DNA from: Lachnospiraceae bacterium
GTDB taxonomy: Bacteria > Bacillota > Clostridia > Lachnospirales > Lachnospiraceae
Assembly (NCBI GenBank): GCA_017543445.1
Contig: JAFYGB010000019.1
Span: 124,001 to 188,000, forward strand
Reading direction: 5' to 3'
DNA: 64,000 nt
Both the position numbers and the translations under genes were made by a program. Below, in pieces: positions 56,801 through 64,000 of this stretch. Under the pieces are notes generated by a model. That model did no database searches. It was not told the origin of the DNA and was given only the letters and a program-made list of their open reading frames with translations. Position 1 is the stretch's first letter. Every line of letters starts with the position of its first letter.

Positions 56801-59192
56801 CGAACATAACGATCATGTTATCGCTGTTCTCGCAGTAAGAATTACTCTTTACATTGATGACTTTATTATCTTTGATATCGAATGTGATATCTGTAGAAAC
56901 ATTATATCCCTTCGGAGCCGCTTCCTCATGAAGCGTATAAGATCCATCCGGAAGATTATGGATCACAGTAGGCTGTGAACCGGAACGGATCTCCATAACA
57001 GTGGAAGCATCCGCCTGTGTCAGGATCTGAGCGCCGCCGTTTACTTCTACGTCAGACTTTGCAATTACAACTGCAGTCTTTCCATCAGCACTGGTTCCGT
57101 ACAACTGCAGAGTCGCACCGGAGAGTTCCTCGCCCAGGCCCAGTACCTTCTTGCTGATCACTACATCAGCGTAGGTCGGTCCCTGTGTTTCGGTTTCTTC
57201 CGGAGTTGTATCCTCAGTGCTCTCTTCGGGAGTGGTCTCCTCCAAAGTCGTCTCAGGCTCGGTCGTCGGCTCTTCCACGTGATCCGGAGCGTTCTGCACC
57301 GTGATGGTGTTGCCATTTGCACTTGCGAATGCAGGCATGCTCAAAACATGCGTTGCAGACTGTACCGGACGGTAACCATAAAGGGTCGCGCTGATCTCGG
57401 TAAAAGGAATATAGGTTACATTACCCTGATCATCCAGAGTAAAGAAGTGAAGCATGAACTCATGATCGCCGTACATCTGGCTTGCAAAAGGCAGCAGATT
57501 GACGGTATAGCCGTTCTTATCGGCGCTCATAAACTTATTAGCTTTTCTGGAGCATGCGATGACTTGCTGTGTCTGAACGTCAATGATCTCTGCGCCGACT
57601 TTTACGCCTGCAGGGATTGCTTCGGAGAACTTCGCGGTGATGTCGATGTTCGACATGATCACGCTGCCGTAAGGCTCGCTCGGAAGCTGCGCGTAAGCGC
57701 CGCCTGCTACTACATTAAAGCCATCTCCTGCTGTGGTCAGCGGAGCGATAACTCTCTGGATCTCTTTCTGGTTGATGACCTGAACGTTGAAGTTTGCGTT
57801 GATGCCGCCCTTTGCAGTTACCTGGAAAGGAATACGCTCGTGGTCCAGAACATAACCAGCCGGAGCACTCGTCTCTACCAAATAGTAGTTACCGGGCTTG
57901 ATCCAGATGGTGGTGCCTGCAGCTGCAACGATTACGGAAGTTGTGTCTGCGCCATTGCTGTTGGTCTTAAAAGATACGATCTTACCTTCCATGTCGCGGA
58001 TCTGGAATGTAGCTCCGTCCAAAGCCTTACCATCGGTAGATACCTTCTTAAGAACGATCTTAACGAGGTTCTCAGGAGTAGGAACGACTTTGATGTTAGG
58101 AAGAGAAACGACCGTGAAACGGCTGTTGTGAGTCTCACCGCCGCGGGTAACGATGTTCTTACCTACGATGGTACCATTGACTGCGTTTGCGGTCACATTC
58201 GCGCCGGGTGCCAGGATGCAGGCCGTCATATCGGCAGCATTGCTGAGGTTACCACGGTAGATGCCGTCTGCTGCGGAAGAGTCATATACGTTGTAAAGGA
58301 TGTTTGTTCCATAGAAGAAGGTATCCTCGCTGTTGCGAACTACAGTACCATCTTCGAATTTATAAGACATCTGCTGGCGAATGGTGTAATCCGTAACGCC
58401 CTTCAGGTCCAGGTTGATGATCAGAGATTGTGTAGAGGAAGCACGCTTCATCGAAACGCCGCCGTAATTTACGTTTTCAGACTGAACACCTTCGATGAGA
58501 AGCTTGTTGCTGAGGTTATAATACTCTGCTCCGGTCATGTTGATAACGTTTGTGGTGCCGGGAGCAAGTGTGATCACACCGATATCGTTCTTATCGCCGC
58601 CCGAAAGCTTATTGATCGTGCCCTTCATAGCGGAAAGAGCGCGCGACAAAGCTTCCAGATAAAGGAATTCATTATCCAGGTCGATAAAGTATTTATTCTC
58701 ATCTTCATAGAGGACCTTATAGGGATCCTTCTGAAGATTGCAGTCTGTGATAGTGCCGTTTATCTTCGTCTGGCCGCCGACCTTCTCAACGTAGTTCTGT
58801 CTTCCGAGGATCATACTGGAAGAAGAGATCTGCGAAGCGATCGGGAACAGATATCTTGCATAGGAATACTCTGCGATATTATGATCCACAGCCTGGTTCG
58901 TACCGAAATTCGTTCCCGTTGAGACGATATCGGCAGCGATGTTACCATTCGTATGGACCATCGTATCTACCCGATTTTGGGCAAAAAGATGGAAATCACC
59001 TGCAACGCCAAGGATATTATATCCATTGCTGTAGTCGTCGTAAGACCCTACGATCGTTGCAATCTGATCCCCGTTAACTGAAGCGTAATCTGCATAAAAA
59101 GATGTACCGGTGATAGCTGTTCCTGTCACGATGAGCAGAACAGACATCACCACGGCCAAAGCCTTTTTGAATGCACTCACCTTTCCTCTCAT
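53847..59192 (-). CDS. Large surface protein: choice-of-anchor-A-type head, SpaA-like repeats, Thr/Glu/Pro stalk
   Basis: A 1,781-aa exported protein. Signal peptide (residues 1-30); N-terminal domain resembling choice-of-anchor A (YNILGVAGDFHLFAQN to about residue 360); a first SpaA-like domain (about 380-480); a beta-rich region; then six SpaA-like repeats of about 110-120 aa (about 685-1400), each opening VxISKQDVYGVEL-like and ending with an E-box such as YTLHEEAAPKGY. Paired Lys and E-box Glu suggest intramolecular isopeptide bonds. A stalk of PTTAE/PTEA repeats (about 1405-1700) leads to a C-terminal membrane segment and KKKEEE. No LPxTG precedes that segment. Likely an adhesin. ATG 59192 follows GAGGAGG. 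Confidence 0.88.
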   Translation of the reverse strand: MRGKVSAFKKALAVVMSVLLIVTGTAITGTSFYADYASVNGDQIATIVGSYDDYSNGYNILGVAGDFHLFAQNRVDTMVHTNGNIAADIVSTGTNFGTNQAVDHNIAEYSYARYLFPIASQISSSSMILGRQNYVEKVGGQTKINGTITDCNLQKDPYKVLYEDENKYFIDLDNEFLYLEALSRALSAMKGTINKLSGGDKNDIGVITLAPGTTNVINMTGAEYYNLSNKLLIEGVQSENVNYGGVSMKRASSTQSLIINLDLKGVTDYTIRQQMSYKFEDGTVVRNSEDTFFYGTNILYNVYDSSAADGIYRGNLSNAADMTACILAPGANVTANAVNGTIVGKNIVTRGGETHNSRFTVVSLPNIKVVPTPENLVKIVLKKVSTDGKALDGATFQIRDMEGKIVSFKTNSNGADTTSVIVAAAGTTIWIKPGNYYLVETSAPAGYVLDHERIPFQVTAKGGINANFNVQVINQKEIQRVIAPLTTAGDGFNVVAGGAYAQLPSEPYGSVIMSNIDITAKFSEAIPAGVKVGAEIIDVQTQQVIACSRKANKFMSADKNGYTVNLLPFASQMYGDHEFMLHFFTLDDQGNVTYIPFTEISATLYGYRPVQSATHVLSMPAFASANGNTITVQNAPDHVEEPTTEPETTLEETTPEESTEDTTPEETETQGPTYADVVISKKVLGLGEELSGATLQLYGTSADGKTAVVIAKSDVEVNGGAQILTQADASTVMEIRSGSQPTVIHNLPDGSYTLHEEAAPKGYNVSTDITFDIKDNKVINVKSNSYCENSDNMIVMFDDIQPVLTDVEISKQDVYGVEISGALLYVSGVDAKNNPIVLTKDNFKPADDAEFIGIENNTIQFKSGSASSKIVNLPDGTYTLHEKTAPKGYLTATDITFTVAKGVLQKVDNVAVSASSNLIVMYDAAEPVYTTVELSKKATGGEELEGADMYLTGKDEKGNAVVFTDAQIAEAANSPKIINDGKTINWTSGKTETKIKDLVNGVYVLHEETAPNGYFVATDITFAVYEGEVVSCSSKSWSNGDAVIVMYDDAIPAKSDVKISKQDVHSKELDGALLVLTGVDASGKTVIFDESQFDGGKGAELKDSTSDMLAYISGSEPSYVKGLGDGKYTLTEMVAPKGYKVATAITFEIKEGKVTNSTSTVKVEGNVIVMVDEAKEEPKKATVKISKQDVYGVELEGADLRLYGKDKDKAPIEFTSDNIQLASDAKPGLSSGTFITFTSGSSPSTFKDLPDGTYTLEETNAPEGYVVATAITFVIKNGALYSIDGVTVSAGSDVVVMYDAAKKADVYISKQDVYDVELPGATLILTGVDEKGNTISFKDCEVKLGNKAEVTIKNADMLEFVSGTTPTQIKGLVNGTYNLHEYAAPKGYVCASDIKFVIKKGVLYSIDGVTVSTGSDLIVMVDGAEPVPTTEEPTTAEPTTAEPTTAEPTTAESTTEEPTTAEPTTAEPTTAEPTTAEPTTAEPTTEAPTEEPTTAEPTTEYVIPTEAPTEESTGYVEPTTEYVIPTEAPTEESTGAEEPTTEAPTEAPTKPEPTTEAPTEAPTEAPTQAPTEAPTEAPTEAPTQAPTEAPTEAPTQAPTEAPTQAPTEAPTEAPTLIGGYNETKAPTEAPETTEYVIPTEAPTEESTGEEETETVPETVPATEPETLPPETSPVEPTAGYVAETKPVETSVVVSETEASSQNVLLGGGNESRKPEETEAFANETQAETEPVIKPPVIIGGSSQTYVLGISDYAKAIGITMMILGFICLGTCVVILKKKEEE
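54340..54930 (-). repeat. Short tandem repeats coding the Thr/Glu/Pro stalk
   Basis: Two arrays: a 12-base unit family coding APTE (about 54340-54580) and a 15-base unit family coding AEPTT (about 54690-54910), with synonymous third-base variation. Such arrays change length easily by slippage or recombination, so the stalk length may vary between strains. Confidence 0.9.
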
Positions 59193-59276
59193 GATACATA
59201 ACCTCCTCTAAAACACATCCTTAATCTACATCGGGATGACCCCAATATTACCCCGATTGTAAATTATTACTATTTT

Positions 59277-59305
59277 AACATATATCTGACCTGCTGTCGC
59301 GTCAA
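59277..59305 (-). promoter_or_regulatory. Promoter of the surface-protein gene
   Basis: On the minus strand, TTGACG (59300-59305) and TATGTT (59277-59282) are 17 nt apart. A TTGACA lies about 30 nt further upstream but with a poor -10. The leader (about 75 nt) has an ATCGGG/CCCGAT inverted repeat. Apart from these, I see nothing in the 237-nt gap to comEC. Confidence 0.6.
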
Positions 59306-59429
59306 ATATTGTGGTAATGTGTGCAAGAACTGTCAAAAACTCTCTCTACCTATTTTCCCAGTCTCACGGGTTTATTTTAGCAAAACGGGCATCAAATATC
59401 TATGATAATTCGCAAGTGAAAATGAACGT

Positions 59430-61877
59430 TTACGGGAGTGACGTTTCGATACGATTTACCCCTTTAAAGCGCAAGAGAATCGCACCTTTGTTATTCGTCA
59501 TCTGAACCTCAGAATCGGCCAGCGAAAGCCTAGTCAAAACATCGGGAGACGGATGTCCGTAATTGTTTTTCCCGACACTTATAAGTGCGATCTTCGGTGC
59601 GACCGTATCGACAAACGCATCACAGCTGCTATGAGGCGATCCATGGTGCGCCACCTTCAGAACATCGGCCGAAAGATCCGTTCCTCTCGCGATCAGCCAT
59701 CGTTCTGCCGTTTCGGAAATATCCCCGCAAAACAAAAGCCTGTACTCTCCGTATTCGATACGAAGCACGACGGATGCATCATTTTCCGATGTGGACGGAA
59801 AGCCGGGATGCGGAAACACGCAGTATGCCATCGCGCCTCCGATCCTGAACGTATCTCCTGCGGTCAATGTATGGATCACACCCTCCGGAACACTCCCGCA
59901 CAGATCCGCCAGCGTATCGATCGCATCTGCCTCGGAGATCAAAACCCGGCGACACCTTATCAAACGCCGATCCTCGGCTTCCTTATGCATCTGAACGAAA
60001 CCACTGATATGATCCATATCAAAATGCGTCAACAGCCATGCGTCAACGGTATCCATCCCATAGTATAAAAACGCTGGTTCGATGACGTGTTCCCAAAGGT
60101 CGTCGCGGAAATTGTTCCCGCAATCGATCACCAGGTTCTCACCGTTTGGAAAGCGAAAGATAAAACCGTCGCCCTGCCCCACATCCAGCATGGTCAGTTC
60201 CATGCAGACCGGCGCACGTCGTTTCAACGCATTGGGTATCATCAAACCGCTGATCATAAGCAGGAGGAACAGCATCATTCGGAAACCGCGGCGATCCGGC
60301 CGGTATGCTATACCGGTCTTTCGGCTTTGCGTACGTCCGAACCCTTCCAACCTCGAGGCGAGACACAGCAGGATCAATCCACCTCCATAGAATACGATGT
60401 ACAGGAGCAGTTCCGTATTCTGCGGGCGTCCGGTCACACATACATTGGCCGGAAGCGCCTCAAAGACCTGGGACAGACGCAGCACCGCACGGGCGATCCA
60501 CACCGCAGGCCCCAGGGCAATGCGGCACAGCACCGACGAAAACGGCGCAAGCATCACAAAAAGTGCGAGGCCCAGCACCAGGCAAAACAACAAAACGCCC
60601 ATCATCGGCAATACCAGCAGGTTTAGAAACATCGCATAGCGGGCAGTCTCATAATAGGCTATGCAGATCACGGGACTGATCACGACCAGAACGGTCCAGG
60701 AAGTCAGCAATGCCGCCCGTATCTTTGACAAACGTTTCTTCTGCTCCTCTTTATTCCGTATCCATAATGCCTGCACATGCGGTACAAAAAACAGGATCGC
60801 CGTCATACTGAGAAAAGAAAGCTGAAAGCCGGGATCAAACAGTAAAAGAGGCAGTTGGATCGTCCGATAGAGAAAGCAGCCGGCGAGGGCGCATTTTCCA
60901 TCGTAGGTACGTCCCAAAAATCGCGCGATCGTCATCAGCAGGAACATATCGTAGGCTCGTAATGAAGGATAGCGGGCTTCGGTGAGATAAACATAGCCAC
61001 CGATCAGTATCGCACTAAGTACCAGGCGCAGAAAAAATGACACGCGGATCTTCTTCAGGAAACTGAGAAGCAACGATCCGAGCAACGAAATGTGCAGGCC
61101 AGACACCGTAAGGATATGTGCCAGTCCCGCCCGCCGCAGGCTGTCGCGTTTCTCCTCTTCCATCGAATCTTTTTCTCCCAGCAGGATCCCTTGAAAAAAA
61201 CCATATACATCCACCGGAGATATTTCTTTCAGAGCCTGCGACAAATGGATGCGGAGTCGCAGGATATTCTCCTTTATGCGGTCCGCGATCGTATGAGCGC
61301 ATCTTTGAGACTCCATTCTTCCTTCGTATACATTGTAATAAACACCTCGATAGCCATAATATGTAAATCCGTCGAAACCCCTGGGGTTCTTCGCTTTCGT
61401 ATAAACGTCTACTGCACCATTGACTTCGATTCGGTTTCCTATATCGGCCTTTTTCGCTGTATATACCCGTGCCTGTCCGGGCAATGCCTCGTCCCCGATC
61501 GACAGTCCGTCCAACGTCAATACATACGTTACGCCTTCTTCCGTTTCCTTTCGTTCCCAAAGGATGACTCTCCCGCGCAGGCGGCTCCCTCCATTCGTTC
61601 CCTCCTGTGCTTCTTTCAATATTTCATTTGCATCGTACATTTCCCGCCCCTGCGTCTGTGCGCGAAACATCCCGAGCAGGAACAAAAGCGGGAGCAGCAA
61701 ATAGCCGACCGGCCTGCTGCTCCCGAACTGTTTCCGTACAATATGTATGATCACGATGGCGTAAATGAGGGTGGCCGCAACGGCCATGACCACATTTACT
61801 CTTCTACCCGCCTGCGCTCCGGATACCAGGATCCCGGCTCCCCAGGAGAACGCGGCAGCCACCATCGGTCGTTTCAT
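59430..61877 (-). CDS. comEC: ComEC/Rec2-type DNA-uptake channel
   Basis: The inner-membrane channel for single-stranded DNA in natural transformation. The 815-aa protein has an N-terminal DUF4131-like OB region (about residues 25-190), the competence core with GLAHILTVSGLHISLLG near residue 250 and many membrane segments (to about 540), and a C-terminal metallo-beta-lactamase-like domain with LTHFDMDHISG near residue 625 and VAHHGSPHSS near residue 755. Its ATG overlaps the stop of the GerMN gene by one base. No other competence gene is in the window, so transformability is not proven. Confidence 0.93.
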   Translation of the reverse strand: MKRPMVAAAFSWGAGILVSGAQAGRRVNVVMAVAATLIYAIVIIHIVRKQFGSSRPVGYLLLPLLFLLGMFRAQTQGREMYDANEILKEAQEGTNGGSRLRGRVILWERKETEEGVTYVLTLDGLSIGDEALPGQARVYTAKKADIGNRIEVNGAVDVYTKAKNPRGFDGFTYYGYRGVYYNVYEGRMESQRCAHTIADRIKENILRLRIHLSQALKEISPVDVYGFFQGILLGEKDSMEEEKRDSLRRAGLAHILTVSGLHISLLGSLLLSFLKKIRVSFFLRLVLSAILIGGYVYLTEARYPSLRAYDMFLLMTIARFLGRTYDGKCALAGCFLYRTIQLPLLLFDPGFQLSFLSMTAILFFVPHVQALWIRNKEEQKKRLSKIRAALLTSWTVLVVISPVICIAYYETARYAMFLNLLVLPMMGVLLFCLVLGLALFVMLAPFSSVLCRIALGPAVWIARAVLRLSQVFEALPANVCVTGRPQNTELLLYIVFYGGGLILLCLASRLEGFGRTQSRKTGIAYRPDRRGFRMMLFLLLMISGLMIPNALKRRAPVCMELTMLDVGQGDGFIFRFPNGENLVIDCGNNFRDDLWEHVIEPAFLYYGMDTVDAWLLTHFDMDHISGFVQMHKEAEDRRLIRCRRVLISEADAIDTLADLCGSVPEGVIHTLTAGDTFRIGGAMAYCVFPHPGFPSTSENDASVVLRIEYGEYRLLFCGDISETAERWLIARGTDLSADVLKVAHHGSPHSSCDAFVDTVAPKIALISVGKNNYGHPSPDVLTRLSLADSEVQMTNNKGAILLRFKGVNRIETSLP

Positions 61878-62830
61878 TACTGTTCTCCGTTTTGTTCTTC
61901 TTTATTCATGTCGAGATTTCTCTCCAGTGCATCTGTCAGCGGCAGATCCTCGCCGAAGGGTTCGCCCTCCACTCCTTCGAACCGGATCACGACCCGGTTG
62001 ACATTGGCCAGTTCGGTCAATGAATTGACGATCGAATACACCATGGTCTTCGGTTTCACACCCAGTTCTTCCAAAGAACCGATGACGTTATTCGAAAGGA
62101 GTACGTAGCAGATTCCGTTATTCAGATTCGCCGAAAGGATCTGTGTATCCTGCGGCAGAACCGCACGTAACGTGTCGTCCTCCGGTCCCGCGATCAACTG
62201 CGTGAGCACCATCTCATGCAGCGTCGTTCCGAAGCCATACGAAACCTCACGCTCCTCTTCACAGAGTTCGCGTCCCTCTGCATCGGAGAAGTACAGTTTC
62301 AGCCGAGCACTGGCGAGGTTCTCGAAGAATGTCAGTTCGAAATCGCCGGCCGTCAACTCCCCGGGAATGCGGCCATTTGAATCCCGAAAGACCGTATCCT
62401 CCACATACAGGAGGATCGAATCCACGCCGGGGATCGCATTTAACGTACGCACGACGGCGGCACGTGCCAATATCTCACGAGAACTCTTTAACGAGTTGTA
62501 CTCCTTCGAAAAATGCAGGTTCAGCACGCCTTCCGTGATACGCAGGTTCTGTAAGGAAACCCCCGAACCGAACGCGCAGTTGTGGCCGCGCTCTTTCGGG
62601 TCCTGCATGATCTTCACCAGTTCCCGCGCCAGCTCCTCGGGCTGCTCGCCGGAAGTCTTACGGATCTCCGTCTCCAGATGGAAACCATCTTGGGTCAGAT
62701 AATAAACTTCGTATTCTCCTTCTGCCAGCTTCACTGCCGTCGGCTCCGTGTCAGAGCCTTTTTTACAACCACAGACCGCTAGCAATACTACTGCCGAAAG
62801 AAGCAGCAGGATCTTGATATTTCGCATCAT
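61877..62830 (-). CDS. GerMN-domain lipoprotein
   Basis: A 317-aa lipoprotein (signal ending VLLAVCGCKK) with two GerMN-type domains (about residues 40-165 and 175-290); typical cues are LNLHFSKEYNSL, TLNAIPGVDSILLYVED and the second LIAGPEDDTLRAVLPQDTQILSANLNNGICYVLLS by position. Such proteins follow sensor kinases in clostridia (and LpqB follows MtrB in actinobacteria), suggesting that it modulates the kinase. Start ATG 62830 follows AGGGAG and overlaps the kinase stop (ATGA). Confidence 0.87.
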   Translation of the reverse strand: MMRNIKILLLLSAVVLLAVCGCKKGSDTEPTAVKLAEGEYEVYYLTQDGFHLETEIRKTSGEQPEELARELVKIMQDPKERGHNCAFGSGVSLQNLRITEGVLNLHFSKEYNSLKSSREILARAAVVRTLNAIPGVDSILLYVEDTVFRDSNGRIPGELTAGDFELTFFENLASARLKLYFSDAEGRELCEEEREVSYGFGTTLHEMVLTQLIAGPEDDTLRAVLPQDTQILSANLNNGICYVLLSNNVIGSLEELGVKPKTMVYSIVNSLTELANVNRVVIRFEGVEGEPFGEDLPLTDALERNLDMNKEEQNGEQ

Positions 62831-64000
62831 TCGCCGCTCCCTTCCGGATTACTGTCCGCGATGTTGTTCAGCGGAATACGTACCGTAAAGGTCGTTCCTT
62901 CGTTCTCCTTACTGAACACACGGATGATACCCTTATGCATCTGGACAATGTTTCGCGTGATCGCCAGTCCGAGTCCGGTACCGCCCATCTCACGCGACCG
63001 CGCCTTATCAACGCGGTAAAAGCGCTCGAAGATCTTCGTCTGCGACTCAGCCGGGATACCGAAACCGGAATCCTCTACCTTAATATAGAAATACTTATGG
63101 TCCGCATTTAGCGAAACACGCACGTGGCCGCTTTCGCGGTTATACTTGATCGCATTTTCCACGAGGTTCGAGATCGCCAGTACGAGTTTCACCTCGTCGA
63201 CCAAAGCATCGACCCGGCGGAAACTCTCGAGCACCAGCTCGACGTTCTTCTTTCCGGCCAATGGCTGCAGGCGCTTCAGCAACCCCTCCAGCATGGCATG
63301 GATGTCGACCATCGAATAGTTCAAGGTCGTATTCGACTCATCGGTACGAACGAGCGTGAGCAGGTCGTCGATGATCTTCGCTTCACGGTTCAGCTCGTCG
63401 GAAATATCCGTCATGAAGTCTTCATACAAGTCGATCGGGACTTCTCCCTTCGGCATGGACATCAAAGAATCGGCCAACACACGGATCGACGTGATGGGCG
63501 TCTTGAGTTCATGCGACACGTTCGAAACGAATTCCTTACGGGAAGCATCGATCGCATGCAGCTGCTCCATCAATTCATTGACCGTTTCGGAGGTCTCTAC
63601 GAGTTCCGTATAATGCTTACCAACGATATCCTCACGCTGTCCATCGTATAGGGAGATCGAGGAATCCTTCAAAGCCTTCAGCGGCCGTCCCAGCATAAAC
63701 GCAAAATAGAAACCGACACAAACCGTGACCAGCAAAATGATCGTCATAAGAAGGATACTCTTCTGACGAATCGCGCTCATCAGTGTGATCTTCGTCTGCA
63801 GCGGCGCCATGAAACAAAGGACATAGTTCTTTCCGGAGTCCTTCGGCGTCACCTTAAGATAATAGCGGATATTACTCTCCGAGACCTCCGTGATCGATTC
63901 ACGGTCGGTGGAAAGTAAGGACAATACGCCCTGATACGCAACATAGTGAGCGCGGTCGTATTCATAGGTGTCGGCGATCGAACGATACGAAGGATCCACT
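62827..64000 (-). CDS. Sensor histidine kinase (N-terminus outside window)
   Basis: At least 390 residues. Visible are the end of an extracellular sensor domain, a membrane segment (SILLMTIILLVTVCVGFYFAFM), HAMP, the phospho-acceptor in SHELKTPITSIRVLADSLM, and the ATPase with NLVENAIKYN, DSGFGIPAE and GTGLGLAITRNIV. The frame is open to the window edge, so start and response regulator are not seen. WalK/PhoR-type architecture. Upstream of the GerMN lipoprotein and ComEC in one overlapping set. Confidence 0.95.
   Translation of the reverse strand, partial: VDPSYRSIADTYEYDRAHYVAYQGVLSLLSTDRESITEVSESNIRYYLKVTPKDSGKNYVLCFMAPLQTKITLMSAIRQKSILLMTIILLVTVCVGFYFAFMLGRPLKALKDSSISLYDGQREDIVGKHYTELVETSETVNELMEQLHAIDASRKEFVSNVSHELKTPITSIRVLADSLMSMPKGEVPIDLYEDFMTDISDELNREAKIIDDLLTLVRTDESNTTLNYSMVDIHAMLEGLLKRLQPLAGKKNVELVLESFRRVDALVDEVKLVLAISNLVENAIKYNRESGHVRVSLNADHKYFYIKVEDSGFGIPAESQTKIFERFYRVDKARSREMGGTGLGLAITRNIVQMHKGIIRVFSKENEGTTFTVRIPLNNIADSNPEGSGE

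Noticed and set aside
59311..59505. 64-codon plus-strand frame in the gap between the surface-protein gene and comEC
   Set aside because: No ribosome site; it overlaps the promoter region of the surface protein and runs into antisense of comEC.

Overview
The window looks like chromosome from an anaerobic, spore-former-related Bacillota, most likely a Lachnospiraceae-type clostridium. The grounds are the gene order rimP-nusA-ylxR-ylxQ-infB-rbfA-truB-ribF, an FtsK/SpoIIIE translocase, formate-tetrahydrofolate ligase, a class 1B PyrD/PyrK pair, a perfect CIRCE element before clpB, TTGACA/TATAAT promoters, strong AGGAGG ribosome binding sites and roughly 50% G+C. Nearly every gene is on the minus strand; the only supported plus-strand gene is a small PH-domain protein at 40003. 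Coordinates below run left to right, so minus-strand operons read from high to low numbers.

Layout. 1-8130: ftsK, fhs, priA, def, fmt (fmt is cut by the left edge). 8145-9948: a secreted SH3-NlpC/P60 hydrolase with its own consensus promoter and terminator. 9945-17775: the rimP-nusA-infB-rbfA-truB-ribF translation operon. 17820-22061: a small zinc-motif membrane protein, flotillin plus NfeD-like protein, asd and a tRNA-Thr(CGT). 22058-26410: a 47-aa protein, a zinc-ribbon/TPR membrane protein, a lipoprotein carrying an apparently dead NlpC/P60 domain, and a MATE exporter.

26425-33127 is an accessory, rearranged region. It holds two live lipoproteins (a presumed propeller type and a solute-binding type) around a small secreted protein and a possible 16-codon peptide, then a pseudogene in which the same two domains are fused in one chain (one in-frame TGA and one frameshift), plus fragments left by a duplication with a 3,390-bp period. 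33249-37091 is a compact three-gene unit: glycerol-1-phosphate dehydrogenase-like, non-canonical MurE-like ligase, ATP-grasp ligase. It is the best candidate here for an undescribed biosynthetic pathway. 37113-41456: clpB under CIRCE, the PH-domain gene and a DUF6273-type membrane protein with a probable poly-A frameshift at its start.

41498-53774 is a long run: trpS, pyrC, pyrF, a mini zinc ribbon, a HAD-PyrK fusion, pyrD, pyrE, two small membrane proteins, an unknown protein, purE, purM, purN, purD. It covers most of UMP synthesis plus four purine steps and has an internal terminator/attenuator. 53807-59305 encodes a 1,781-aa surface protein with SpaA-like repeats and a Thr/Glu/Pro stalk. 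59430-64000: a sensor kinase (cut by the right edge), a GerMN lipoprotein and ComEC.

Across the whole window the octamer GGNCAATG (reverse CATTGNCC) recurs far more often than chance would give, mostly in one orientation. It is reported as a finding. All statements rest on reading the sequence; no database or structure search was run.
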